A DNA stretch of 64,000 nt from Stenopsyche tienmushanensis (lineage: Eukaryota; Arthropoda; Insecta; Trichoptera; Stenopsychidae): contig WACJ01000514.1 in assembly GCA_008973525.1 (NCBI GenBank), positions 310,001 to 374,000 on the forward strand, in the 5' to 3' direction. Shown in pieces: positions 46,195 through 57,779 of this stretch. A model generated the notes under the pieces. That model made no database searches, had not been told where the DNA came from, and saw nothing but the letters and a program-made list of their open reading frames with translations. A program made the translations under genes and the position numbers. Within the stretch, counting starts at the first letter, position 1. The number at the start of each line of letters is the position of its first letter.

Positions 46195-46935
46195 TGTATT
46201 AGGGTGATCAATGGCAATGTCCAGAGAGTATGGAGGATGAGGTAAAACAACCCAGTCAAATGATAATAATTTATTTCTGACAAACAAAGACACAAGAGGT
46301 CTGACGTTATCACGATGAAAAACAACGCCTCGTCTATTTGCTAATTCTGGCCGTTTTCTGGCAATTGCATGTTGAATATATTGTCTAGTTGGAAAAAAAT
46401 ATTTTGTTGAATTGGTCGTTTCACCCTGCTGAAGTAGCTCATAATAAACTATCCCCTTCCAGTCCCAACAAATCCATAGCAAAACTTTTTTTGGATGTAG
46501 GCCAGGTTTAGATACAGTTAAAGCTTCTGTACCCTTAGTTCAAGTCCGTTTACGTTGGGTACTCTCATAGAGTATCCAACTTTCATCTCTAGTGACAAGT
46601 CTCTTCAAAAAAGGTTGGCTATTATGTCGCTGGAGAAGAAGATCGCATGTTGAAATACGCTGAAGTTTATTTGAGACTGTCAGTTCTTGAGGAAGTCACA
46701 CATCTGAACGATTGATGTAGCCCAATTTTGTCAGATGATCATGGACGGATGTTCGTGGAATTTCTAACTTGTTAACTACTTCGCGAACAGTATGTGAAAA
46801 AATGCTGGTACTATCTTTATTTTTGACTTATTTTTACAGCACCTAAATCATAAATCTTACACAGCTTATTCATTGCCGTCGTTGCGTCATTTCCCTGACG
46901 AAACTGCTCAAGCAAAACATGCCCTTATATGAAGA
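46195..46935 (-). pseudogene. Decayed mariner transposase
   Basis: Read right to left, it begins with an N-terminal piece (FRQGNDATTAMNKLCKIYD). Next come the helix-turn-helix part (VREVVNKLEIPRTSVHDHL, TKLGYINRSDV), LVTRDESWILYES with the first catalytic Asp, and GLHPKKVLLWICWDWKG. Then KRPELANRRGVVFHRDN holds the second Asp, and PHPPYSLDIA corresponds to the third (YSPD). A TGA replaces Trp after RSDV (46698-46696) and another replaces Trp after RKR-T (46542-46540). Frameshifts occur near 46830, and the sequence diverges after DIA, so the C-terminal end is lost. No terminal repeats were located. It is a dead copy of a D,D34D mariner. Confidence 0.85.
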
Positions 46936-46939
46936 TTTA

Positions 46940-48385
46940 ACACTTATATTGTGCTGGATAATCGAGAGTACACAATGTATCATTTCGTGTGGCTGTATTT
47001 ATCATTGCTTTTCTTGAGTAAATTGCCGATTTTTAACCAGACTTAATGTGTCATGAAAAATTGGCCGCAAAAAGGTCCAAAACGAAAGATATATTTGGTG
47101 TCGCAAATTCAGTGAATGAATGTTTTAATACGTTTTTTCTTGATTATACAGCCGTCGTATATAATATGGGTTCAAACGTGTTTGACTTTGAAAACATCTA
47201 AAAATAGTGTGTTTATTCGTTTCTGGTTACTCCCATTCTGTCGCAATTTTTTTTTATGGCATGTTCATCATACGCCTATATTAGACACGACATGCAACAC
47301 AGCCATGCTGTTTTGCCACGACGGCATGAGTAATTAACCATCCATAAAAGCTCCTAATTGTACCAATACATCAAGTAGTCGGATTTGCAAGTGGCGCGCG
47401 ATCATGACAGCCACAATATATATTTTTGTGGGAGCGGTCCTAACATCAACTGGGTCAAGGGCCGAACGCTCTCCACACCCAGTGTCCCTTACGAGGAATC
47501 TTCGACGCCGTCAAATTAAGGGTCAGGGAATATAGGTCGCAAAAGGGCGTAAAACATGAGCTCTGCGCCATTTGTATAATGAGCCAGACGACCATTTAGA
47601 CCTGATTCGGTCACAAATCACGCGTTATGGGACTGAATCAAATCAGTGGACATGCCTGCAAAATTGATGCCAGATTTGAAGCCACCAGACCAAATTATCG
47701 TATTCTTCAACGTGTTTGCCTATTTTTCTCAGCCTATCTAATATTATCTTTATCTAGCGATCTCTTTGTTCTTGATTTGGGAAGCGAGATCTGGAGAATC
47801 GAGATGGTTACGAAATATAAGACAAAAACGTTTAACTTTGATCTGAGATCTATCAAATGGACTATAATAAATAAGATTAATATGATATTTTGAAACACTG
47901 GGAATACAAAAAGTTCTAAAAACAACTCTTAACGTCTGTGCCTCTCTGTGCTATTTCTACAATCAAGCGAAAACGCGGTTCCTGATCGTTGAGGGTTGAA
48001 ATGTTTAAATCGACTGATTATTTCGTCAAAATTACCGAATTTTAATCAAATGTTCCAACTCCATTGAAACGTCGGGTGAAACGGCGATTTATTATGCATA
48101 TTTTCGGATGAATCTTACCAAACAGCTTCTCACGGAAACTATGCACACTCTCGGAAAATCGTGCCGGCATATGCACACTCCTAACCATGCATACACTCAC
48201 TATCTCACATACACGGCCCATTTGTTCAACGATTCACGTAGGAAAAAAAACCCACCTGTAATCATCCGGGAAAAAACTTTATAGAAGTACGATAATTTCG
48301 GTTATCTGCTTTTTATATCCGCGATAAAAGTAGAAAAAGTGTACAGACTGTATCATGATGACAGTATCAGACTAAGTGACATTGA
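46940..48385. other. Stretch without recognised genes
   Basis: ORFs up to 88 codons but no motifs. ATGCACACTC occurs twice near 48140-48180. Confidence 0.35.
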
Positions 48386-48391
48386 AATTAT

Positions 48392-48403
48392 CCCCCCCCC
48401 CCC
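48392..48403. repeat. C12 homopolymer
   Basis: A run of 12 C, unusual in this AT-rich sequence; the count may vary with sequencing. A similar G run lies at 35047-35060. Confidence 0.8.
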
Positions 48404-48629
48404 TCCGATAAATAAAATGTGGATTTTATAAATAGAAAATGAATTTTAGCACGAATTTTGGTGGAATAAACACGAAAATGACGAATGAAAACAAGAAGTG
48501 CTTTCAAGAATTTCATTAAAAATGAAGTTTATATTCAGAAATTCGTTTAAAATAATTTTAAAGTTTTGTATTTATGGCGATTTTTATAGGAGAGTATTTT
48601 GTCCACACGATGATAAATTCCGGCTAAGG

Positions 48630-49155
48630 AATCCGATCCCGGATCCCGGACAGTTTTACTCATGAATCTTGGGATTACTAAACGTAATCCCGAAAAAATC
48701 AAAATTGACATTTCTATCTAACAAAAATCGTACACCTCGCCAGCACGATGAAGGCTACTAAATCGGGACATTCCCACCGAAATCTGGACGCTTGGAAACA
48801 GTGGCGTAACTACTAATTGGCGAGCTTAAGCAACGCCTAGCGTCAGTAACTGTCTAATCTATGTATACATATATACAGTACATATATGTTATTCAATTTG
48901 TTATATTAACCTTTCCTTACCGGTGATGTATTTACTACACATCGACTCCAATAATGGGAATATCGATATGAAATATGGTAGATACGGGCTTCAGAATTTT
49001 TGTATTCCTCCGTAATATAATTACGAATCACATCAAAGTATTATAGTTTATAAGTATTCATCTGGAGCGACGGAAATAAATAATTTGTCGGGAAATCGGG
49101 AATTTTTCGAGTTTTAGTCTGGGTCTCAGCAGAAAGGATTTTTTTTTCGAGATTG
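48630..49155 (-). repeat. Rep-B dispersed repeat, copy 3
   Basis: It is the inverse of copy 2 along its length, including CAGTGGCGTAACTACTAATT, ACCGGTGATGTATTTACTAC and the AATTATTTATTTCCGTCGCT block. Its right end (AAAAAATCCTTTCTGCTGAG in reverse) lacks the TGTGACTGATAAAATT part. Confidence 0.85.
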
Positions 49156-49159
49156 GATT

Positions 49160-50175
49160 CTCTAGTTCGGATGCATAGCGCCCGACTGAAGTGTGTTAAG
49201 CTACAATCCCAATTCGAACATTTTATATATGAAAATGTAATCTTGCTGATAAAAATTCATATTAAATGGGTTCATTTTTTTATAACGATCGGTCAATATA
49301 AAATATATCAATGGTTTTATGTTATCGTTGACATTTGTGATAACTGCACAAGCTATTTTTTTTCTCACTTTAATACATTCGAATGGGTCAACGAATGTCT
49401 ACACATACGCTCTTCGTTTCTATCCACTTCTGGCTAATAATTCCATGAATATATTTTCTGAATATGGATGTTGGATTAACTGGCTTTGTAATCTCACATG
49501 TTGATCGCGCTCGTTGTCAAAAGCTACCATATGGCTCGAACATATTATCTGACATTTAGCAAATGTCGTCAATAGGCGGCAGTGAAAGTCTTAGGTCAGT
49601 TCACATATTGGGGACCCGTCCTGAACCAGATGCATTATCCAATTTACTCAATTGCACTGGGCTTCCCAAACCCAATTGCACGAGGCCTCTTAAATTATCC
49701 TGCCACTTATGTGCAATCAGAGTAATCGCACTGCAAATTATTGTCGCTTGATTTTATTCGCAAACCGGCGACGTCGTAAACGCAGACTCACCTGTCAGAT
49801 GTTGCGAAAGACATCCCATGAATGAAAGACTCGGCGCGTGGGTAGATCCAGCCTCGACTTAACACATCGATAGCCCCAATCTAAATTAATCATTTGCTGT
49901 TATTGTTACACCGGTCTGCATCGCCCAGGCCGAACGAATGTCGTTTCTGCAGAACGAATAAGAGCAGGTGAGAAAACAAATACAGGTACCCAAACATAAC
50001 ATAAAATGGCTAATTCCGACCATAAATCTGAACGAACACATAATTGAACATGGCCAAGAAAATTGCATCAGTGAGTCATGGCACTCGGAATGGGTTCCAG
50101 CTATAAATGTGCATATTTTATTGACAGTCATTGAATATTTTATGTTGGATGCTATATTTGGTTGCAAGATTTTAC
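49160..50175. other. Stretch without recognised genes
   Basis: Short ORFs only; nothing supportable. Confidence 0.35.
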
Positions 50176-50178
50176 ACT

Positions 50179-50528
50179 CCCTTTGAGTATCATCATAAAC
50201 ATATATCCTATATTTGCATGTCCGCTACTTATCATCCGTACAAATCCACTTATCTGTGAGGACCGTCGCAGCGTGTATGAAGCTTGTACATAAATAAATA
50301 AACACTGTCGATAGTTCACAATATTCGATATTTTCTTCAAGTAAACATAAACAATACCCTTGAACTCGATTTATTATATCATTCATATTATTGGTCGATA
50401 AATTTAGATTAACGATCTTTACAATCATACGATGTACGCAAGATACTTTCTCCGTCTTTGTTTCTCTCCAAACTCAACGTTCTAGACACTCTCTGTCTCT
50501 GTCTGTCTCTTAGCTTAACGTGTAAGAA
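50179..50528 (-). repeat. Rep-A dispersed repeat, copy 6
   Basis: Inverted orientation. It starts CCCTTTGAGTATCATCATAA and ends near TGTCTGTCTCTTAGCTTAAC. The shared short frame is open here (minus strand, MNDIINRVQGYCLCLLEEN). Confidence 0.85.
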
Positions 50529-50529
50529 T

Positions 50530-52170
50530 GTATGAATCTTACGCGGGAAATTCTATATCAGCTAGAAGCTAGAAATGGTAGGATGATGACTAAAAAGTGC
50601 TCGTATTGTCCAGGGTCTTTATTTAATTCGGAGAGGGATCCGCTACGAGACTACAGACGATCCGGTGGGAAGAATACATCTTCCCGCAACCAAGGCTATT
50701 GGTCGACTCTCCGTTTTTCATTCCTGCGCGTCACTCCTACGACTTAATTAATCGCCTCAGTATTTACTTTTTTACATCCAAGAAATCAGATCAGCGATAG
50801 ATTCGGAAATCAATTTTCATCAATGCAAATAATTAACAATTCACAGTTTCATCCTGTCTAACCCTATATGAATATCATATGGTATTACATAAGTCTTTTG
50901 TAATATCCAATAAATCCTTTCCACGGGCGCTTCAGCATCATTGATGGTTATCAAATGGGCCCACCAAAGCACAGATGCCTCATGCCGTTTACGATTCCCG
51001 TTTTATTGCCTCTTAAGCGCATTGGTTTTCCGTGGATTGTGACTTTTATGGTTCTATCCGGTGTCTCTGGATATTGTGATGCATTCTTATGCTTTTATAG
51101 CAAGGCGTCCGTCTTTTTGTAATATTGTCGTAGGCAGAAAGGCGACCCACACCCGGCCCAGTTAGGACGACGAATCCGCGTGGGTTCCAGCAGCCAATCC
51201 ATTTAATAGTCGCTAGTCCAATAATTGTTATTGCTCTCCGCGAATTGTGGCCATCAATCTTAATGTATTTTGACACAGTGTCTCGTGTTACCATTTGAAG
51301 ATGTCGGGCATCGCTGCGACCTTGCGCGTCTTCTGCAAATTTCTAAAGCAGATCCAGAGGATGTCGTCATGGCGGATCCTTCGGCCGTCCGGGAGCGCTT
51401 CTTGTAAATGCCACACCCGAATAAACAACATGTGGACTTTGTGACTTGTGAATGGATGAAAATATATACTGGACTTCCACACTATGATCATAAATTAATG
51501 CTTCCACCGGATGTAGCTTTTTATATACATGGCTAATTTTTAGAACAAAATCAAAGGGAAATTGAAAATGATTCCCATTGGAGCGAGTCGCTTCATTAAA
51601 TTTGTAAAGCTTGGGTGAAATCCAAGCGTCTAATTTCCGATCGAATGATATAATTCATCTTTTGAATCGTTTATGCGATCAAAAAATGCTTCCAAAATGA
51701 AAATTGCCAATGGAACCGGTCATAAAGATAAGTATGACTATTTTTAATTCTTAGTCTATGATTATCTTTAGACGATAAGAAATATATGTAAACAATAGCA
51801 CGTGATGTACTAATAAAAACCTACGCGTTGCGTGTACAATCTCAGAAAATCAGAAGCATTTGAAATGGGTCTTCAAATGCACACTTCATCATATCAGTCA
51901 AGCAGATTGAGTACGTGCTGAGGTTGCAATGATGCATTCGACTACAATACATACTAACATCGCCCAAGCAGAAAACGTTGGGGAAAAAATCCTTCAGAAT
52001 ATCTAAACGTATGTCTTAAAATATACAGATGAACTCTTGTTATCTGATGTGAAATTTGATGCAGACAGTGTTCAGCCCATTCCGAAGAATAAAGTCAACC
52101 GTTATATAATATTTTAAAATGAATCGCCATGTTGGGTAAATCTGAATAGACATTACAAGCCTCAGTTATT
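50530..52170. other. Stretch without recognised genes
   Basis: Short ORFs only; nothing supportable. Confidence 0.35.
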
Positions 52171-52177
52171 TCTGGTG

Positions 52178-52243
52178 CACACGATGCTGGTTTTTCAAGC
52201 TAGGATAGCTTGCTATACTAGCATGAAAAACTAGCTTCGTGTG
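52178..52243. repeat. Near-perfect 66-nt hairpin, two 32-nt arms
   Basis: The arm at 52178-52209 is the reverse complement of 52212-52243 at 28 of 32 positions (one further position can pair G:U), with two T between them. The rest of the sequence nearby is not palindromic, so the fold ends sharply. A pre-miRNA-like hairpin or a tiny foldback element are both possible. The natural loop would be short, which is unusual for animal miRNA. Confidence 0.75.
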
Positions 52244-52299
52244 GGGATTTTTGTAGGAAAAAACTATTTTTTCATGAGAAGTAAAGAACTGAAAACTTC

Positions 52300-52460
52300 T
52301 CTGATTGACTACTTAACAATTCTTTCATTGTTTGTCGACAAGATTTTGAGAGCTTTCCAAGGTTGTTTTTATCTATTGTTTATTTTGTTAACGATTTTCT
52401 TGACCTTTGTCCTGGATCGACAATCTACTTCTTTTCAAAGTACTTGTTGGCATTTTTCTA
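52300..52460 (+). repeat. Low-copy repeat shared with 63865-63945
   Basis: ACAATTCTTTCATTGTTTGT and the following CGA, TTTGAGAG and TTTTCAAAGTA pieces recur near the end of the window (ACAATTCTTCCATTGTTTGT, TTTGTTGAGAATTTT). The copies differ by an insertion. Confidence 0.4.
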
Positions 52461-52849
52461 GATGGTTTGTTCACTTTCTTCAAATTTCTAAATGCTGGCG
52501 CTCTGTCTGTATTTATTGTTTTCCCAATTTCGTTTTTCACGCAATGGAAATTGTAAGCTAAAAAATTAAGCTATGTTTGTGTAATATATAAAAGTGATAG
52601 TCGTTGTTTTGGTCACGTGCACACACACAATAGAAGTGGTGCGTAGCGTGTCTATGATGTGTGCGACAGACGGAGAGAATATAAACGATTCTCTATTTCT
52701 TTCCGATCAACTGCTGCTTGGTGTTTCACTTTTCGTCTCGTTCAGTCCAATTTGCCCTACTGCACTTAAATGTGCAGTTTCACTTAAAAAAAAAAACATG
52801 AAAGTCTTACCTATCATATTCCATGAGGGTAACATTGAAAAGCAAAATG

Positions 52850-53000
52850 GAATCATCATCATCATAGTGCAGTCACAAACAGTCCACTGCAGAACTATGG
52901 ACTTCTTCAATGTCCATTCACAGGAAGGGTTTACATCTAATTCGTCTGGATCATACATTCATCTCCTCATTCGTTCGATATTGAAGGTAGTATAATATCC
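52850..53000 (-). mobile_element. RTE-type 3' end, inverted
   Basis: Read in reverse it gives GGATCATACATTC..., GAATGGACATTGAAGAAGTC, CATAGTTCTGCAGTGGACTG, GACTGCACTATGATGATGAT. It is the same 3' end as at 8785-8965, with a longer ATG-type tail. Confidence 0.65.
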
Positions 53001-53004
53001 GAGC

Positions 53005-55505
53005 TTCATTTAGAATGCTTATACACCGGGTTTCCTGAATTAACCTATCGACGGGCGCTTTTGCGACTTTCTAGATAGGGAAGTATGGAGGGGTTTTGTA
53101 AAGACTGGGCAGTTTTTCCTATTTTCAGTTAATCCTCTCAGCTCGGCGATTTCAAAAAGATACAGAAGGCGACGAAAGACAATGCTATTATCGTTGCAAA
53201 GTAAAATTCTTCATTTGCCTCGAGGCCTTCTGTTTGATGTTCTTCTTGTCCTAGTTCTGTTCCTAAAGCTTGAATAAAAAATGACTGCAATTGCAGACGT
53301 GTCCACGAACGCGTTAACAAAAGCTAAAGATGAGCTGCAGGCCTTAAGATCTAGAAAATGTTATATTCAAAGGTTTTTTTTGTATTTACACGAATGATCT
53401 CATCTATTCCTTATGCATGTAAAAATAATATTTATCAAGGATGTTATTGTATAGGATGACGCATCTAATCGGCGATGAATTTGTTGTGGACAATTTGACA
53501 TTTGTCTTATAAACGGGAATAATCCCGGAACCTCCTGTTTATATTATATTGGAGCGCAATTTTAAATTTATTTTCAATGTACAATATACATAATAATGTT
53601 ATTGATAATTGATATAATACATAGCTTATGAAATTGAGACGATGTGGAATTAGTCAATCGACTAAAAATATGGAGCTTAGGCTGATCTGAGTTTGGTAAC
53701 AGATCTTGATGATGTTGATTGCCGTCATTCCAAGTTAAATTTTATCAATTCTGCATACAATTATATGTATATCTATGATTATCTTGATTGCCTTTTAGTA
53801 TCTTATTCTAGTGCATCGAATTGATACAGCTTCTCAGTGTGTCAGATCTTAGTAATACGATACGCGGGTCTATAAATTCTTGTTTTATATCTGATAAGAA
53901 ATAATAATATAATGATTGTAGAGCAATAAATTACATAGTTTTGCGCACGTTCATAGTTATAGATGGTTACCGATTTGTATGCATGAACAAATGCGCGCGC
54001 AGCACAGCGCACATCGACGCAGTTCAACAATATCACATTTACACAATGTTACCCACAGTGAAGATCCACTATTTTCCGCGGTGATGCAACAGCAAAATCT
54101 CAATCATTGACGAATGTAGGTCTTTAGGTAACCCTATCCGTTTTTCTTTGTATTTTACGTGTCATAAATAAGTCATCGATATTGCGTCGGTTCTCTTGTG
54201 TTCAGCCGGTGTAGAAATGTAACCGGTCGCAGTTTCATTCATACGCCTACTGGCAATAGCGTAAATGAGTCGCCTCAGACATTGCTTATTTTCTAATCTG
54301 AAACAAAAGTGAAGGCTAAGGTCCATTCGTTAGCGATCGTCCATAACACCCATTAACTTCAACGATGCTTATCACAGAGCTGCACAATGATTGGAATTGT
54401 GGTGCAAATGGAAGCGACAATTTCTGATCTCTGACCTTCAGCGTAGTCATCGCATGGCGCCGAAGTTGTTTGTGAAATTGTCCCGATATAGCTCCATCAT
54501 ATCTTTAATTGAATAGGGGACATTGTCTTGGTTTAAATTTATAACTCATGAGTTTTCCAGCCGGAGATAACCACTGAGGAATGCAATTTGTCATCGTGCG
54601 CTTGAAGCATATTGTTTGGGGTGATGATCGGTTTTCTTGCAAAATTCTCTGTTATTGCTGTGCATCGATCCGTTACAGGTTCAGGTAGCGGTTTATTATA
54701 TTGGAGATTAACTTTCGACCGGAATCGCTCAGATATTGCTAAACTAGCTTTCCACGACCTGGTCTTCCGCCCACCAAATGTGGGTGGAGTCCGCCTACTC
54801 CCATGGAGGTCTAATGTAGCTATTTAAAAACTAAATATAGGCGTTTTTGATAACTGATTTGTATTGCAGATTGATTTTGCGAAACCCAGAAGCACATAGT
54901 TATGTGCATACATTACCCGCTATGGTGTTCGATTCTGTACGGGGTCACACCTGTCAAACGTTGATAAAGCCATACCAAGTGGTTAGAAAATTCTTGAGCT
55001 TCTCCCGTCCTAATCGTTTGAGACATCGATTTTTTTCACGAAATTTCACAAATTCTTACTAAAAATCTGACTAAAAAAGTACAAACTTCTTGAGATATAA
55101 ACCGATTTCTTTAGGAATAATCGTATGTAAAACTATTGGACACAAAATGAAATATATTCAAACATGACGCAAAACGTACCACCGCATCATATACACAATT
55201 TTTACCTGTAGTTCGACGTACTATGTATCGTCACGTTGTAGTTTTATAATTCGTAATTTCTTAAATTCGTTCACGTAATTAGATAAAAAACCTCCCAACC
55301 AAAAAGAAAATTCACTCAAGGAAGTCACTCTAAAAAACCAGAACCTCCAACCCTCCAAAATTTTGGAAAACATTACATTTGGATTTTGAAGAAATTTGGG
55401 GGAGGCTTTCACCGCAATAAAAGCGAACCTTACAACTAATAAATACTATATCTACTAATTACTATCATATGAAATAATAAAGTTAAGTTTTTTTTAAAGC
55501 TGTAA
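53005..55505. other. Stretch without recognised genes
   Basis: A 71-codon ORF at 54612-54827 looks coding-like in composition but has no recognisable domain. Nothing else was supportable. Confidence 0.35.
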
Positions 55506-55512
55506 GGGATAA

Positions 55513-55827
55513 ATGAAGCCAATCACAGCCACCAATAATGATGATTATAGTCCAAATATACATTTTTCAGACGGAACCAATTATATTTTTACTGAAGAAT
55601 TGATGAAAAAACTAACAATCGAAACGATTATAACACGTAGCGGAAAATGTACACAGAAAAATAAAGATAGCAAAGCCATTTATCATTTCTCACTCCAAGA
55701 ATTCGCATCATTCACTGCAATTCATAGAATCATAATTTATCGGGAATCGAATCCAAACGATTATAACTGTCTCAAATCACTCTTAGATTTTAACAATGAT
55801 ATTTTTAAAGCGTATAGACATTTTTAA
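55513..55827 (+). CDS. Hypothetical 104-residue ORF
   Basis: An ATG-started frame with a polar, balanced composition (MKPITATNNDDYSPNIHFSD, then TNYIFTEELMKKLTIETII) and no low-complexity sequence. It is preceded by a T-rich stretch and followed, 20 bases after the stop, by AATAAA at 55847-55852. I recognise no domain. No other frame of this length overlaps it on either strand. It could be a real small gene, an exon, or chance. Confidence 0.3.
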   Translation: MKPITATNNDDYSPNIHFSDGTNYIFTEELMKKLTIETIITRSGKCTQKNKDSKAIYHFSLQEFASFTAIHRIIIYRESNPNDYNCLKSLLDFNNDIFKAYRHF

Positions 55828-55905
55828 GGGCAATACATTTTAACAGAATAAATTATTTGGCAGTGATAAGGACGAACGTGATTATATAGGCATGAAAACA
55901 TTTAA

Positions 55906-56170
55906 CTCTTTGAGTAGTGAGCTAATTTTAAAGCATCATAAACTTAGATGCTTTATTTGTATGTCCACCAATTATCATACAAATCCACTTATCTGCCAGG
56001 ACCGTCGCAACGTGTATGAAGCTTGTATATAAATAAACACTGTTGATAGCACACAATATTCGGTTATTTTTTCAAGTAAACATAAACAATGCACTTGAAA
56101 TCGAATCGTTATATCATTCATTGATCATTATTAGTCAATAAATTTGGGTTAACGATCTATACAATCGCAC
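55906..56170 (-). repeat. Rep-A dispersed repeat, copy 7
   Basis: TTAA (55902-55905) is followed by CTCTTTGAGTAGTGAGCTAA, and the copy is readable to CTATACAATCGCAC. The far end with the GACAGACAGAGA block is missing. A 4-base deletion breaks the shared frame. Confidence 0.85.
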
Positions 56171-56174
56171 TATT

Positions 56175-57425
56175 ACGCATGGTCATCGCTCATTATAATG
56201 TTAAAAAATTAACCTATGAACAATTGTTCACGTGTATTCTATTTACATCGATTATGATTCATATTTGGCATAATAGCAAATTCCTTATTTAATCGTTCCC
56301 AACAACAAGCGTTTTTGGTATGCACTGCGTAATTAATTTTATTTTTATCCAGCTGTCTTTTAACATTCTGCGGTTTTGTTGATACAGAAGCTTTTCCATG
56401 CCTTCGAATGATGTCATTTCAATTTTCTGCGCTTTGTTGAAAATTGATTTTCCACGCCATTTTGCTGCCTTCGTCGTCTGTGGCGCCCACCTTGATTAGA
56501 AACAATGAGAAATTCATGTACCTATGAATTAGCTTATCTATATAGTTTATATGCCTCACGTTAACTTATCTCAACGTATATTTTTGGTTTTGAAATATCT
56601 TCATAACAAGGCACGTGCTGGCTCATTATAATTCTCCCGAGACCGCCGTGAAAATCCTCATGTTCTTCGCTTAGTTCCATTGTTAGATAATTTCCCTATA
56701 AGGGACTTGTACTTCTGTCAGTCGCGTTGTACTTCTTTTAATCAATCGCCATTGTCTACCTGTGAATCCGTTGTTCCGTTAAACTAACCTTCCATTGTGC
56801 CCAAATATGTTGCGCGTTTGTTCCAGTTCCCTCTTTTGCTGGAAGCTACCTCCTCACTTTGAGCCTTTGGATTAGCCCAAAAACTGGTTTAAATCATTGA
56901 CACCTACACATTTAGCCTTTCTGACATCATCGCGAAAGCATGCGTTCCTCAGTGGCGAGACATTAATAGCCCTTTTACACATGTGCACTACTGTATGGAA
57001 ATAGCGAAAGGGCCGTTCCACACGTGTTCCGACGGCTGTTTCTGTTCCTGCCTTAAAATCGTTGGGATTGTTGACGAGGCCATCACCCTCGTTTATGATA
57101 ATGTCCTATTTTTATTCCAATTTCAGGGGACTCCGAATCGTTTTATGGCTTAATTCAATCCCGGAAATTCGATATGCGATATTAAATTCCCCAAACCGTA
57201 TGAAAATTCCCTGTTTTAATATACATACCGTGCATACCGCAGAAATTATTGGATCATCACATTTGTATGAATTCTTTATATGTAGGATCGACGTGTGTGT
57301 AGTATGGAATTCCAGCCCTCCTAAATTATGAAGGATCCACTATATCAACCAAAATTTCCAGCAAATTAATTTTATTGCATAAATAATCCATGCATTTCTT
57401 AAAATTGAGCTGTTTAGAACTCTCA
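56175..57425. other. Stretch without recognised genes
   Basis: Short ORFs only; nothing supportable. Confidence 0.35.
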
Positions 57426-57430
57426 AACAT

Positions 57431-57770
57431 CTTAAAGAGGTAAGACACATAGTTGTGTTCGAATTCTAATGATTCAGAAAGAGCATTCTTACACGTTGAG
57501 CTCGGAGATAGACAGAGACGGAGAGGGTATCTTGCAGGTCGGAAATTGTGAATGAGAGATAAATATGGAAAGAGTACCTTGCGTACATCTACGATCGCAT
57601 AGATCGTTAACCCAAATTGATTTGATATAATTAATCGATTTGTACAAGTTTTATACACGCTGCGACGGTCCTGATTGGTAAATGGATTTGTAAGAATGAT
57701 AAGTGGCGGATATACAAATATAGGATCTAAGTTTATGATGATTTAAAATTAGTTCACTACTCAAATGGCT
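57431..57770 (+). repeat. Rep-A dispersed repeat, copy 8
   Basis: It starts TTAAAGAGGTAAGACACATA and ends CACTACTCAAATGGCTAA. It has a deletion across the middle of the shared frame (TTAATCGATTTGTACAAGTT). Confidence 0.85.
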
Positions 57771-57779
57771 AAAAACATT

